A DNA stretch of 64,000 bases, taken from Streptomyces caniscabiei. Its GTDB lineage: Bacteria; Actinomycetota; Actinomycetes; Streptomycetales; Streptomycetaceae. Positions 29,501 through 37,616 of the stretch are shown piece by piece; position 1 is the stretch's first letter; each line of letters starts with the position of its first letter. The notes beneath the pieces were generated by a model. It saw only the letters and a program-made list of their open reading frames with translations. It was not told the origin of the DNA and made no database searches. The position numbers and the translations under genes were made by a program. The DNA is taken from positions 143,479 through 207,478 of the forward strand of contig NZ_JABXWI010000017.1 in NCBI RefSeq assembly GCF_014930365.1, read 5' to 3'.

Positions 29501-30532
29501 TCAGACCTGGCCGGCCTTGTCGAGCGCGGTGCAGCAGGTGTCGACGATCAGACGCGTCACGACGTACGGGTCGACGTTGGCGTTGGGACGGCGGTCCTCG
29601 ATGTAGCCCTTGCCGTCCTTCTCGACCTGCCACGGGATACGGACCGAGGCGCCACGGTTGGAGACACCGTAGGAGTACTCGTTCCACGGGGCGGTCTCGT
29701 GCAGACCGGTCAGGCGGTCGTCGATGCCGGCGCCGTAGTTCTTGACGTGGTCGAGCGGCTTCGAGCCCTCGCCCAGCGACTCGCACGCGGTGATGATCGC
29801 GTCGTAGCCCTCGCGCATCGCCTTGGTGGAGAAGTTGGTGTGCGCACCGGCGCCGTTCCAGTCACCCTTGGCCGGCTTGGGGTCGAGGGTGGCGGCGACG
29901 TCGAAGTCCTCGGCGGTGCGGTAGAGCAGCCAGCGGGCCACCCAGAGGTGGTCGGAGACCTCCAGCGGGGAGACCGGGCCGACCTGGAACTCCCACTGGC
30001 CGGGCATGACCTCGGCGTTGATGCCGGAGATGGCGAGACCGGCGGCGAGGCAGTTCTCCAGGTGGGCCTCGACGATGTCGCGGCCGAAGATCTCGTCCGC
30101 GCCGACACCGCAGTAGTAGCCGCCCTGGGGGGCCGGGAAGCCGCCCTTGGGGAAGCCGAGCGGCGAGCCGTCCTGGAAGAACGTGTACTCCTGCTCGATG
30201 CCGAAGATCGGCTCCTGCGAGGCGAACTTCTCGGCGACCTCACGCAGCGCGGCACGGGTGTTGGACTCGTGCGGCGTCATGTCGATGTTGAGGACCTCGC
30301 AGAGCACGAGGACGTCGTCGCCGCCGCGGATCGGGTCCGGGCAGGTGAAGACCGGCTGGAGCACACGGTCCGAGGAGTGCCCCTCGGCCTGGTTGGTGGA
30401 GGACCCGTCGAAGCCCCAGATCGGCAGCGCGTCCAGACCGGCGGGCGCACCCGCGATGATCTTGGTCTTGGAGCGGAGCTTGGCCGTCGGCTCGGTGCCG
30501 TCGATCCAGATGTACTCAGCCTTGAAGGTCAC
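29501..30532 (-). CDS. glnII: Glutamine synthetase type II
   Basis: 343 residues, the usual length of the eukaryote-like octameric GSII that makes glutamine from glutamate, ammonia and ATP. Clear markers: AEYIWIDGTEPTAKLRSK at the start, WGFDGSSTNQAEGHSSD, FGIEQEYTFF, INAEVMPGQWEFQVGP and NGAGAHTNFSTKAMR. I chose the GTG at 30532 because GAAGGA lies 8 bases upstream; an ATG at 30541 would have the ribosome site against it. GSII is heat labile, is not adenylylated, and is under GlnR control in Streptomyces. A weak GlnR-like site lies upstream. Confidence 0.96.
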   Translation of the reverse strand: MTFKAEYIWIDGTEPTAKLRSKTKIIAGAPAGLDALPIWGFDGSSTNQAEGHSSDRVLQPVFTCPDPIRGGDDVLVLCEVLNIDMTPHESNTRAALREVAEKFASQEPIFGIEQEYTFFQDGSPLGFPKGGFPAPQGGYYCGVGADEIFGRDIVEAHLENCLAAGLAISGINAEVMPGQWEFQVGPVSPLEVSDHLWVARWLLYRTAEDFDVAATLDPKPAKGDWNGAGAHTNFSTKAMREGYDAIITACESLGEGSKPLDHVKNYGAGIDDRLTGLHETAPWNEYSYGVSNRGASVRIPWQVEKDGKGYIEDRRPNANVDPYVVTRLIVDTCCTALDKAGQV

Positions 30533-30655
30533 GGGACACATCCTTCGGGGTGGGTCACTAGGCGCATGTGCGGGTGCTGCGGCGCTGCGGCACTGAAACG
30601 CCGCGCTGATGCCGGGCAGCCTGTCAACCTGCGATTTCCCGGTCATTGCTCGAAT

Positions 30656-30672
30656 GTGAACCCCGTGTTACC
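30656..30672 (-). promoter_or_regulatory. Weak GlnR-like site upstream of glnII
   Basis: GTGAACCCCGTGTTACC has a GTTAC half and a partial second half against the GTNAC-n6-GNAAC consensus, about 125 bases before the glnII start. Much weaker than the two boxes at glnA. Confidence 0.35.
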
Positions 30673-30728
30673 TGGTGCTGCTGTGGCGCGACTCACGTCC
30701 CGGAGGACGCGCTGGTGGCACGCGCGCG

Positions 30729-30765
30729 GGAGGCCGGCCACCGCTGTTCGTGGTGGCCGGCCTCC
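30729..30765 (-). terminator. Perfect hairpin after the secreted DPBB-like gene
   Basis: GGAGGCCGGCCACC (30729-30742) pairs with GGTGGCCGGCCTCC (30752-30765), 69 bases past the stop of the next minus-strand gene. Confidence 0.85.
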
Positions 30766-30834
30766 CCGGGCGGCGATCGCCTGCCCTTCACCTCACCGTA
30801 ACGAGCGGGTCCGCCCCCGCCGGTCCGGCCCGGG

Positions 30835-31533
30835 TCACCCCACCTTCTCGATCAGCGCGCGGCGGATCAGGAACTTGCCGGGTTCCCGGACCTGTTCGAA
30901 GGCCGCGTTGTTCAGCAGGGCACAGCTGCCGGAGACCGAGGTGACCTCCACGGTCGTGGACTTGTTGTTGTCCAGGTTGGTCACCCGCAGCTTCGTGCCG
31001 GCCGGGAACTGGTTGCTGGACGCGGCCGGGGCGCCGCCCTCGCCGGAGAGGGTGACGGTGGAGCCGTTGCAGACCTGCTCGCCCGCACCGGCGTTCCCCG
31101 CGTTCCCGCCGGCCGCGCCTGCGGCCCCACCCGCGTTCCCCGCGGCCTCGTCGCCCTGGGGGTCCTGAGCCGACCCCCCGGTCTCCGCGGCCGGCGCGGA
31201 CGGCTGTGCGGGCTGTGCCGCCTGGGAGCCCTGAGCCGACTCCCCGACGACGCAGTCCGACGCCTCCTGCTGGACCTTGATCTGGGCGATGACCGCCTCG
31301 CGGTTGGCGATCCGGGCCGCCGACTGGGCGTCGGGTTTCGCCTTCTGGTCCGCGATGAACCGCTCGTTGTTGCCGAGCGCGGTGGCCAGCCCCTGACAGA
31401 CACTGGAATCCGCCGCGCTCTGCGCCGCGTTCGACGTGGCCGCCATGGCGAAGGCCCCGCCTCCCGCCACCGCCGCCGCGGTCACGAACAACGCGACCCT
31501 CTTCTTCGTGCCGAGCGTTCTCCTACGCGACAT
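30835..31533 (-). CDS. Secreted protein with C-terminal double-psi barrel-like domain
   Basis: 232 residues from an ATG with AGGAGG upstream. A signal peptide of about 32 residues (RVALFVTAAAVAGGGAFAMA) precedes a helical region with two Cys (VCQGL, SDCVVG), an Ala/Gln/Gly-rich linker and a beta domain of about 75 residues (VCNGSTVTLSGEGG, FPAGTKLRVTNLDNNKSTTVEV, SVSGSCALLNNAAFEQV) that resembles RlpA/expansin-type double-psi barrels. Those act on or bind cell-wall polysaccharide, but the catalytic Asp is not obvious. Overall design (helical head, low-complexity linker, C domain) parallels the DUF1996 protein. Confidence 0.75.
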   Translation of the reverse strand: MSRRRTLGTKKRVALFVTAAAVAGGGAFAMAATSNAAQSAADSSVCQGLATALGNNERFIADQKAKPDAQSAARIANREAVIAQIKVQQEASDCVVGESAQGSQAAQPAQPSAPAAETGGSAQDPQGDEAAGNAGGAAGAAGGNAGNAGAGEQVCNGSTVTLSGEGGAPAASSNQFPAGTKLRVTNLDNNKSTTVEVTSVSGSCALLNNAAFEQVREPGKFLIRRALIEKVG

Positions 31534-31660
31534 GCGCGCCTCCTGTTCCCGGTGACCCTCGCCGGGCCGCCGGATCGGAACGAGTACGCCGCTATGTACG
31601 AGATCCCGAACGAAGCTACTCAACGGTCACAGGGAACTCTCAAGTAACGCACGTCACATT

Positions 31661-31704
31661 GGAGTTACCTGGACTTAGAGTTACCTGGACTTGGAGTCAC
31701 CTGG
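31661..31704. repeat. Three short direct repeats at the arsC 3' end
   Basis: The sequence AGTTACCTGGACTT occurs at 31663 and 31679, with a third copy AGTCACCTGGAC at 31695 that overlaps the stop codon of the ArsC-like gene. Confidence 0.85.
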
Positions 31705-32056
31705 ACAGGGCGTCCCGCACCGCCTCGTCCGTGCGGGCCACCAGCGCGGTGCCGTCGTCCGCGGTGATGATCGGCCGCTGGATGAGCTTCGGGTGCTCGG
31801 CGAGCGCCTCGATCCACCGGTCGCGCGTACCGGCGTCCCGCGCCCACTCCTTGAGGCCGAGCTCCTTGGCGGCGGCCTCCTGGGTGCGGGTGATGTCCCA
31901 GGGTTCGAGCCCGAGCCGGTCCAGTACGGCACGGATCTCGTCCTCGCTCGGGACGTCCTCCAGATAGCGGCGGACGGTGTAGTCGGCGCCCTCGGCGTCG
32001 AGCAGGCTGATCGCGCTGCGGCACTTGGAACAGGCCGGATTGATCCAGATCTCCAT
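31697..32056 (-). CDS. ArsC/Spx-family thioredoxin-fold protein
   Basis: 119 residues of the glutaredoxin-like ArsC family. N-terminal Cys9 and Cys12 in NPACSKCRSAISLL, LEDVPSEDEIRAVLDRLG in the middle, and the RPIITADDG motif near residue 92 typical of ArsC. The first Cys matches the catalytic residue of the arsenate reductases. There is no arsR, arsB or acr3 nearby, so arsenate as substrate is doubtful; a stand-alone thiol reductase or regulator is as likely. I used the ATG at 32056 rather than a TTG at 32074. Confidence 0.85.
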   Translation of the reverse strand: MEIWINPACSKCRSAISLLDAEGADYTVRRYLEDVPSEDEIRAVLDRLGLEPWDITRTQEAAAKELGLKEWARDAGTRDRWIEALAEHPKLIQRPIITADDGTALVARTDEAVRDALSR

Positions 32057-32232
32057 GCCGCCCACCGTAGCCAACCGGCCCCGAAAACCCGTGTTCCACC
32101 CCTGTCACAAGACCCCTCAGATCCCTTCTGGCCAGGGGCGATTGTCAGTGGTGGGTAGTAAAATAGAAGCAGTGTTCGAGGGTTGCCGACGGGGGATTTC
32201 CGGCGGCGCCCAGACCGCGACAGGAGGATGTC

Positions 32233-32547
32233 TTGCCCGCTGCCGCACTGAAGTCGAAGCCGCTGCCCACCCAGTCCACCGTCCAGCATCCGGTACTGCT
32301 CGACCTGCCCTACGCACCGGTGGTGAAGCACACGCTGCCGCCGGGCCGTCCGCGCGAGTGGTACATCACCCACAACCGGCGTCTGAAGGCCATGCGCCTC
32401 GCGATCGCCCTGCTCGACTCCGGCGTCCACATGCCGAACCAGGCGCGCAACGAGACGATCCGGAGCACGGCGGAGGTCATCGGAGTGCATCCGCCGTCGG
32501 ACACCACGTGCCACATGGTGCGGGCGCTGATGCGCTACAGCCGCTGA
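32233..32547 (+). CDS. Small conserved actinomycete protein, TTG start
   Basis: 104 residues, starting at TTG with AGGAGG 5 bases upstream (the ATG inside the spacer runs into an early stop). Basic and rich in conserved-looking short motifs (PGRPREWYITHNRRLKAMRLAIALLDSGV, NQARNETIRSTAEVIGVHPPSDTTCHMVRALM). An AT-rich TAGTAAAAT at about 32156-32164 could be the -10 region. No family function is known to me; a compact helical DNA- or protein-binding role is possible. Confidence 0.75.
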   Translation: MPAAALKSKPLPTQSTVQHPVLLDLPYAPVVKHTLPPGRPREWYITHNRRLKAMRLAIALLDSGVHMPNQARNETIRSTAEVIGVHPPSDTTCHMVRALMRYSR

Positions 32548-32580
32548 CGCGGTACGGCCACCGAGGCCGTCCCCTCTGTC

Positions 32581-32670
32581 GGTGCCGTCCACTCCCCAAG
32601 GGGTGGGCGGCACCGGTGCGTCGGGGGGAAAGGGTGATCTCCGGCCGCCAGGGTTGGCCGGAGATCGCCC
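32581..32670 (+). terminator. Two hairpins after the small conserved gene
   Basis: GGTGCCGTCCACTCC (32581-32595) pairs with the GGGTGGGCGGCACC region ending at 32614, and GGGTGATCTCCGGCC (32632-32646) pairs with GGCCGGAGATCGCCC (32656-32670). Confidence 0.8.
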
Positions 32671-32748
32671 TAGCCCTGCCCGCCCGGGGTCCATACGATG
32701 CGGTCGCCCCTCGGTCTTCACAGGTGTTTCACAGAGTGCGGGGCACTC

Positions 32749-32787
32749 GCGCATGTCTATTGACATGTGCATGACCGTCATTTAGAT
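32749..32787 (+). promoter_or_regulatory. Promoter with overlapping inverted repeat
   Basis: TTGACA at 32760-32765 and TTAGAT at 32782-32787 are spaced 16 bp and precede the DUF4360 gene by 13 bases. An inverted repeat GCGCATGTC/GACATGTGC (32749-32757 with 32762-32770, one mismatch) covers the -35 box, so a repressor or activator probably acts here. Confidence 0.55.
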
Positions 32788-32800
32788 CGGAGAACCCCCC

Positions 32801-33448
32801 ATGGTTCGTGGTCTCCTCCTGGGCGGCGCAGTGGCCGCCCTGTTCTCCAGTGCGCTACCCGCGCAGGCCGAGTCCCCGTTCGAGGACCCGCCCCCGGACA
32901 AGATCGTCATCAAGGTCGCCACGGTGAACGGCTCCGGCTGTCCCCAGGGCACGGCCGCGGTCGCCGTCTCACCGGACAACACCGCGTTCACGGTGACCTA
33001 CAGCGACTACCTCGCCCAGGTCGGCGGCGGCGCCCCGTCCACCGCGTTCCGCAAGAACTGCCAGCTCAACCTGATCGTCCATGTGCCCGGCGGCTTCACC
33101 TACGCCATCGCCAGCGTGGACTACCGAGGCTTCGCCTCCCTCCAGCGCGGCGCGAGCGGTGTGGAGAAGGCCTCGTACTACTTCCAGGGATCCCCCGACA
33201 CGGCGGCCCGGACCCACACGTTCAACGGCCCGCTCGAGGACAACTGGCAGGCCACGGACGAGACCGACTGGGCCCAACTGGTCTGGGCGCCCTGCGGGGT
33301 CGAGCGCAACTTCAACATCAACACCGAGCTGCGGGTCAACCGGGGGTCGTCGCCGGCGAGCAGCACGAGCTTCATGACGATGGACTCGACGGACGGCGAC
33401 ATCAGCACGATCTATCACTTGGCCTGGAAGGAGTGCCCGGAGAAGTGA
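32801..33448 (+). CDS. Secreted DUF4360 protein
   Basis: 215 residues with a signal peptide of about 23 residues ending AQA-ESP. The mature part matches DUF4360: IKVATVNGSGCPQGTAAVAVSPDNTAFTVTYSDY, then RKNCQLNLIVHVPGGFTYAI, and a C-terminal WKEC. Four conserved Cys probably form disulfides. Function is unknown in bacteria and fungi. The ribosome site is CGGAGAA. The gene ends just before repeat copy 2. Confidence 0.85.
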   Translation: MVRGLLLGGAVAALFSSALPAQAESPFEDPPPDKIVIKVATVNGSGCPQGTAAVAVSPDNTAFTVTYSDYLAQVGGGAPSTAFRKNCQLNLIVHVPGGFTYAIASVDYRGFASLQRGASGVEKASYYFQGSPDTAARTHTFNGPLEDNWQATDETDWAQLVWAPCGVERNFNINTELRVNRGSSPASSTSFMTMDSTDGDISTIYHLAWKECPEK

Positions 33449-33554
33449 GCCGCGGCGCCGGGTGCCCCTCGCTGCGCGGGCACCCGGTGTTCGGGTCGGC
33501 GTTTGGTTCCTGGGCACCCGGTGTTCGGGTCGGTGTTTCGTCCGCGGGCCCGGT

Positions 33555-33793
33555 GGGGCTTCTCGCGCAGTTCCCCGCGCCCCTGAAAAGCAGGGGCTGC
33601 GCCCCGTGCTTTTCAGGCCCGCAGCCCCCGTTGCCCTTCAGGCCCGCAGCCCCCGTTGCCCTTCAGGCCCGCAGCCCCCGTTGCCCTTCAGGCCCGCAGC
33701 CCCCGTTGCCCTTCAGGCCCGCAGGGCCGGGGTCTTTCAGGCCCGCAGGGGCCTGATGCTTTCAGGGGCGCGGGGAACTGCGCGAGAAGCCCC
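33555..33793. repeat. Copy 2 of the dispersed inverted-repeat element
   Basis: Left arm 33555-33591 and right arm 33758-33793 (CGCGGGGAACTGCGCGAGAA) are complementary over about 33 bases. The loop has been expanded by a tandem 25-base repeat. It lies between the convergent DUF4360 and phosphotransferase-like genes. Confidence 0.9.
33612..33711. repeat. Four tandem copies of a 25-base unit
   Basis: The unit begins TTCAGGCCCGCAGCCCCCG and starts at 33612, 33637, 33662 and 33687, with a partial fifth at 33712. Copies are identical, so the amplification is recent. Confidence 0.95.
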
Positions 33794-33915
33794 GCAACCC
33801 CGGCGCTCCCGCGAGGCCGTCACCTCCGCCGAGAGCCTCGAACACCACCGACCCGGGCCCTCCGCCACCATCCTCCCGCCCCCCACTGGCAACGCCCGGC
33901 ACTCCGGGGGCCTCC

Positions 33916-34851
33916 CTACGCGTACCGCTCCAGCACCCCGCCCACATACGCCTCCAGCCGCGCCCCCAGCACCTCCGCCGTCAGATCCGTCCGCCCCAGC
34001 TCCCGCCACGGTCCCGCCAGCTTCTCCGCGTCGGGCGCGTACGCGAGCGCGTCAAGCAGCAGCCAGTACCCGTGGTCCCGGTCCCGCGAGAGCGGGCGCC
34101 CGCCCCGCGCCTCGTACCGCGCCCGGAACCCCGTCCCGTACCCGGCCCCGTACAGCAGCGCCACCGCCGTCGAGCAGTGCGCCACGTCCAGATCGGCGGG
34201 CCCCCACGAGGTCTCCACCCAGTCCACCACCCCGCCGACCCGCAGGTCACCACGCGCGCCCGCGCCCGTGAACAGCACGTTCCCCGGATGGAAGTCCCGG
34301 TGCAGAAAACACCCCTCGTACGCGGGCGGCTCCCGCCGGATCACGTCCACGGCCCGTTCCCACAGCGGACCGCCGGGCGTGGTGACCCGTTCGGGAGAGG
34401 TCCAGGCCTGGTAGGTGCGAGGCCGTTCCTCCGGTACGACCGCGTGGATCCGGGCGAGCTGCCCGGCGAGCAGGTCCAGCCGCCGCTCCAGGTCCGCGTC
34501 CTCCGCGATCCGCACGGACCCCGGCAGCAGGGACATCAACAGCGAGGGGTGGTCGGTCAGTTCGGCCGTCGGGTCGACGGCGTGCAGGAGGGGCGCGGGA
34601 ATGCCGTCGTACGGGGCGAGGAGGGTGAGCATCTCGGCCTCGCGGCGCAGCAGCCCCGGCGCGTGCAGCCGGAAGAACGGTTTCACGAACGACCGCAGGA
34701 CCAGATCCGTCCCGTCGTCGAGTTCCAGCCGACGTATCCGCGACGTCCAACCGCCGCGCAGATCGGCCCAGTTCCGCACGGAGCGGCCCGCGGGGAGCCG
34801 CTCGGCCACCCACGCACGGGTCGCCGCCCACTCGTGATCGTCGAATGTCAT
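33916..34851 (-). CDS. Aminoglycoside phosphotransferase-family protein
   Basis: 311 residues with catalytic loop FLHRDFHPGNVLF and metal motif VVDWVETSWGPADLDVAH, both near residues 190-225. The N-terminal lobe holds LRGGWTSRIRRLEL and LVLRSF (Lys-equivalent replaced by Arg). The role is unknown; such enzymes in Streptomyces phosphorylate antibiotics or small metabolites. The ATG at 34851 directly precedes FDDHEW; an in-frame ATG at 34884 is another option. It is convergent with the DUF4360 gene. Confidence 0.85.
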   Translation of the reverse strand: MTFDDHEWAATRAWVAERLPAGRSVRNWADLRGGWTSRIRRLELDDGTDLVLRSFVKPFFRLHAPGLLRREAEMLTLLAPYDGIPAPLLHAVDPTAELTDHPSLLMSLLPGSVRIAEDADLERRLDLLAGQLARIHAVVPEERPRTYQAWTSPERVTTPGGPLWERAVDVIRREPPAYEGCFLHRDFHPGNVLFTGAGARGDLRVGGVVDWVETSWGPADLDVAHCSTAVALLYGAGYGTGFRARYEARGGRPLSRDRDHGYWLLLDALAYAPDAEKLAGPWRELGRTDLTAEVLGARLEAYVGGVLERYA

Positions 34852-35049
34852 GCGGCCAGCATCGCCGACGAGTGGCGTCGGCATCCCCGATAAATGGGAT
34901 GCCCCGGCACCCGCCGCACGAGCATCCTGGAAACGCGGAGCGAAGGCCCCCGGAACGCCGGGCCCGTGCACGACGGGCCCTGTTCTCCGGTCCGGGACCA
35001 CTCTTCCCCGCACGGTCATCACCCACGCCACGCCCCGAGGAGTCCCGTC

Positions 35050-35337
35050 ATGGGCACCGTGATCCTGTCGGCGACCGCGGTTCTGGTCGTCATGGGTTTC
35101 TCCGACAACATCCTCTGGCTGGCCGCAGTCGCCCTGCTCTACCTGTACGTCCGCCACGGTCGCACGGGGGGAGGCTCGGCGCCGTCGGGCCCCCCGGCGG
35201 CCGGCGGCTCGGCCCAGCCCGCCTCCTACCGCGCGTACCGCGACCGCCGTGACCAGCAGGCGAAGTGGGAGCGCCGCTACCGCCGCGAACGGCCTTTCGA
35301 GACCCGTCGGCAGGAGCGCGACACGAGCAAGAAGTAG
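35050..35337 (+). CDS. Small single-span membrane protein
   Basis: 95 residues with GAGGAG before the ATG. One membrane segment at about residues 3-33 (VILSATAVLVVMGFSDNILWLAAVALLYLYV) and a strongly charged cytoplasmic tail rich in Arg, Glu and Tyr (RAYRDRRDQQAKWERRYRRER). No function is known to me. Confidence 0.7.
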   Translation: MGTVILSATAVLVVMGFSDNILWLAAVALLYLYVRHGRTGGGSAPSGPPAAGGSAQPASYRAYRDRRDQQAKWERRYRRERPFETRRQERDTSKK

Positions 35338-35386
35338 TCATGAGCAGCGGCAAGGAGCAGCGAGTGACGGCGTCCCGGGGCCGAGG

Positions 35387-36022
35387 TCACAGCCCCGGGG
35401 CGCCCCAGACCGGGAACCACCGGCTCAGCTCGGGCTCGACCCGCAGCTCGTCCCCGAGTACGGCCCGGACCCGCAGCTCCAGCGCGTTGTCGCGCCGCTG
35501 CCCGCCACCCGGCAGCGGCGCGAACGGATAGAACGTCCCCCGCTTGTAGAGATAGACGATCCCGAGCCGCGCCCCGCCACGGTCACCCGCACCGACCTCC
35601 CCGCCCCCGCCTTCGCTCCCGTCCCCGCCCGTGAGGTGGAACCCGACGACCGAGCAGAGCAGTTGCGGCCCGAAGCCACCGCTCTCCAGGGCGCTGTTGA
35701 CCGCGTGCAGATCGCTCACCAGCGCGGGCAGGTCCTGCGGAGCCCGCCGGGAGACCAGCCACGAGTAGCCGTACTCGTCCCGCTCGATCCCGACCGGCGG
35801 CCCGGTCCGCCCCGCGTCCGCGTCGAGCAGGGCCCGCACCTCCCGCCGTACGCCGTCGAAGGCCGCGCCCTCGACCGTCGCGAAGCACACCGCGCCCGTG
35901 CCGGTCGGGGTGAGGGAGACGGCCGCCTCCAGCGCGACGGCGGCCGAGGGGAGGGCGAAGAGCCGGTCGAGATCGGGTGCGACCGGCTTCGTACGGCCGA
36001 GGAGGACGTCCAGCAGCCCCAT
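35387..36022 (-). CDS. pspAB: PspA-associated protein PspAB
   Basis: 211 residues with the family start MGLLDVLLGRTKPVAPDLDRLFALP and GYSWLVSRRAPQDLPALVSDLHAVNSAL in the middle. PspAB is found with PspA/HtpX genes of actinobacteria and is thought to act in membrane stress. Here it directly follows htpX by 6 bases, so they are cotranscribed. There is no PspA gene in the window. Confidence 0.85.
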   Translation of the reverse strand: MGLLDVLLGRTKPVAPDLDRLFALPSAAVALEAAVSLTPTGTGAVCFATVEGAAFDGVRREVRALLDADAGRTGPPVGIERDEYGYSWLVSRRAPQDLPALVSDLHAVNSALESGGFGPQLLCSVVGFHLTGGDGSEGGGGEVGAGDRGGARLGIVYLYKRGTFYPFAPLPGGGQRRDNALELRVRAVLGDELRVEPELSRWFPVWGAPGL

Positions 36023-36028
36023 GCCCGC

Positions 36029-37024
36029 TCAGCCCGCCTTCCCGGACCCACGGGACCCACTGGACCCGCCGGAATCCTCTGATCCCCCTGAACCACCGGA
36101 CCCCCCTGAACCACCGGACCCCGGCGCGGCAGCGGTATCCAACTCCGCTGAGATGCGGGCCAGTTGGTCGAGCCGCTGCTCCAGAGGCGGGTGGGTGGCG
36201 AAGAAGCGGGTCAGATGGGGGTGGTCGCCGAGCGCGGGGGTGAAGTAGAAGGCGTTGAAGGCCTGCGAGGTGCGCAGGTCCCGGGTGGGGATGCGCGCGA
36301 TGTCGCCGGTGACCTTGGTGAGCGCGGAGGCCAGCGTCGAGGGCCGCCCGGTGAGGAGGGCGCCCGCCCGGTCGGCGGCCAGCTCGCGGTACCGGGACAG
36401 CACCCGGATCAGCAGGAAGCTCAGGACGTACACCGCGGCGGAGACGCCCATGATCACGCTGAACACGACGGCGGTGTTCTGGTCCCGCCTTCCGCCGAAC
36501 ATGTGCGAATAGAACGCGGCCCGCACGACGAGCCCGGCGATCACTCCGAGGAACGAGGCGACCGTCATGACGGCGACATCGCGGTGCGCCACATGCGACA
36601 GCTCGTGCGCGAGCACGCCCTCCAGTTCGTCCGGCTCCAGCCGCCGCAGCAGCCCGGTCGTCACACACACCACGGCGTGATCGGCGTTCCGCCCGGTCGC
36701 GAACGCGTTCGGCATCTCCATGTCGGCCACGGCGACCCGCGGCTTCGGCACGTCCGCGACCGCGCACAGCCGGTCCACGACCCCGTGCAGCAGCGGATAC
36801 TCCTCCGGCTCCACGATCCGCCCGCGCATCGCGTAGAGGGCGACCCGGTCGGAGTACCAGTACTGCGCCCCCAGCAGCCCGGCGGCGATCACCACGACCA
36901 GCACCCAGGACCGCAGCAGCGCGATCAGCACGGCCACGAACACGACATAGAGCAACCCGAGCAGAAACATCGTGACCGTCATCCGCACGGCCAGCCGGGG
37001 ATCACTCCGGAACCGCTCAGACAT
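36029..37024 (-). CDS. htpX: Membrane zinc metalloprotease HtpX
   Basis: 331 residues of M48 protease HtpX. Two N-terminal membrane segments (about residues 18-65), HELSH zinc motif in LAHELSHVAHRD near residue 140, a third zinc ligand in SRYRELAADR, and ATHPPLEQRLDQL near the end. It degrades damaged membrane proteins. The C-terminal tail of about 30 residues is Gly/Ser-rich (GSGGSGGSGG) and coded by short repeats near 36060-36120, unlike most HtpX. The ATG at 37024 is used. Confidence 0.93.
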   Translation of the reverse strand: MSERFRSDPRLAVRMTVTMFLLGLLYVVFVAVLIALLRSWVLVVVIAAGLLGAQYWYSDRVALYAMRGRIVEPEEYPLLHGVVDRLCAVADVPKPRVAVADMEMPNAFATGRNADHAVVCVTTGLLRRLEPDELEGVLAHELSHVAHRDVAVMTVASFLGVIAGLVVRAAFYSHMFGGRRDQNTAVVFSVIMGVSAAVYVLSFLLIRVLSRYRELAADRAGALLTGRPSTLASALTKVTGDIARIPTRDLRTSQAFNAFYFTPALGDHPHLTRFFATHPPLEQRLDQLARISAELDTAAAPGSGGSGGSGGSGGSEDSGGSSGSRGSGKAG

Positions 37025-37144
37025 CCGTACCACCCCGCACTCAGGCAGCAGCTCGTCCCGCTTCCATTGTGCGCCCGGGGATCCCCATGCGGAGGTCACG
37101 CGGCGGTCCGGATCACCCCTCAGCAGGGCAAAGGCCGCGGAGGC

Positions 37145-37402
37145 TCAGTACGAGGACCGATAGTTGACGTAGCCGATCAGCGCGATCAACCCCGCCACAC
37201 ACCCGAACACGATCACGGTCGACACCCAGGACGACCGGCGCGGCGTCCTCGGCCCCGGATCAGCGCGGAAGGGCTGCGGCGCGGGCGGGTTCTCCTTCCA
37301 GCGGGCCGCGAGCATCCGGGCCCGCGCGGAGGGCTCCTTGTGCTCGGCGCCGTCCGCCCACTTGATGTCGAACTCCCGCTCGTCGTCGTCCTGTTCGGGC
37401 AT
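37145..37402 (-). CDS. Small C-terminally anchored membrane protein
   Basis: 85 residues with an acidic soluble N terminus (MPEQDDDEREFDIKWADG) and a membrane segment at the end (SWVSTVIVFGCVAGLIALIGYV). I used the ATG at 37402 with GGGGAG 8 bases upstream; one at 37408 is too close. It is about 120 bases upstream of htpX on the same strand. Unknown function. Confidence 0.7.
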   Translation of the reverse strand: MPEQDDDEREFDIKWADGAEHKEPSARARMLAARWKENPPAPQPFRADPGPRTPRRSSWVSTVIVFGCVAGLIALIGYVNYRSSY

Positions 37403-37616
37403 CCCCATGTCTCCCCGTCGTCTCTCGAACAGTCGTGCCAGAACCATACGACGACGCCCCCGTCCCGAGAAACGGGAACGGGGGCGCCGCCGCGAAAACG
37501 CCCGGACTACGCGTCGATCACACGTCGGAGAAGTGATGCCCCGGTGCCGCGACCTCGGGTGCGGGTCTGCTCCTCCGCTCCAACCAGCGCGGAAGATCGT
37601 CCTCGACCGCTGCCCC

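Noticed and set aside
30835..31623. Start of the secreted DPBB-like protein at 31623
   Set aside because: The ATG at 31533 has AGGAGG upstream and begins a normal signal peptide; the longer form places 30 residues before it.
33612..33711. Tandem 25-base units as a CRISPR array
   Set aside because: Copies are adjacent with no unique spacers and there are no cas genes.
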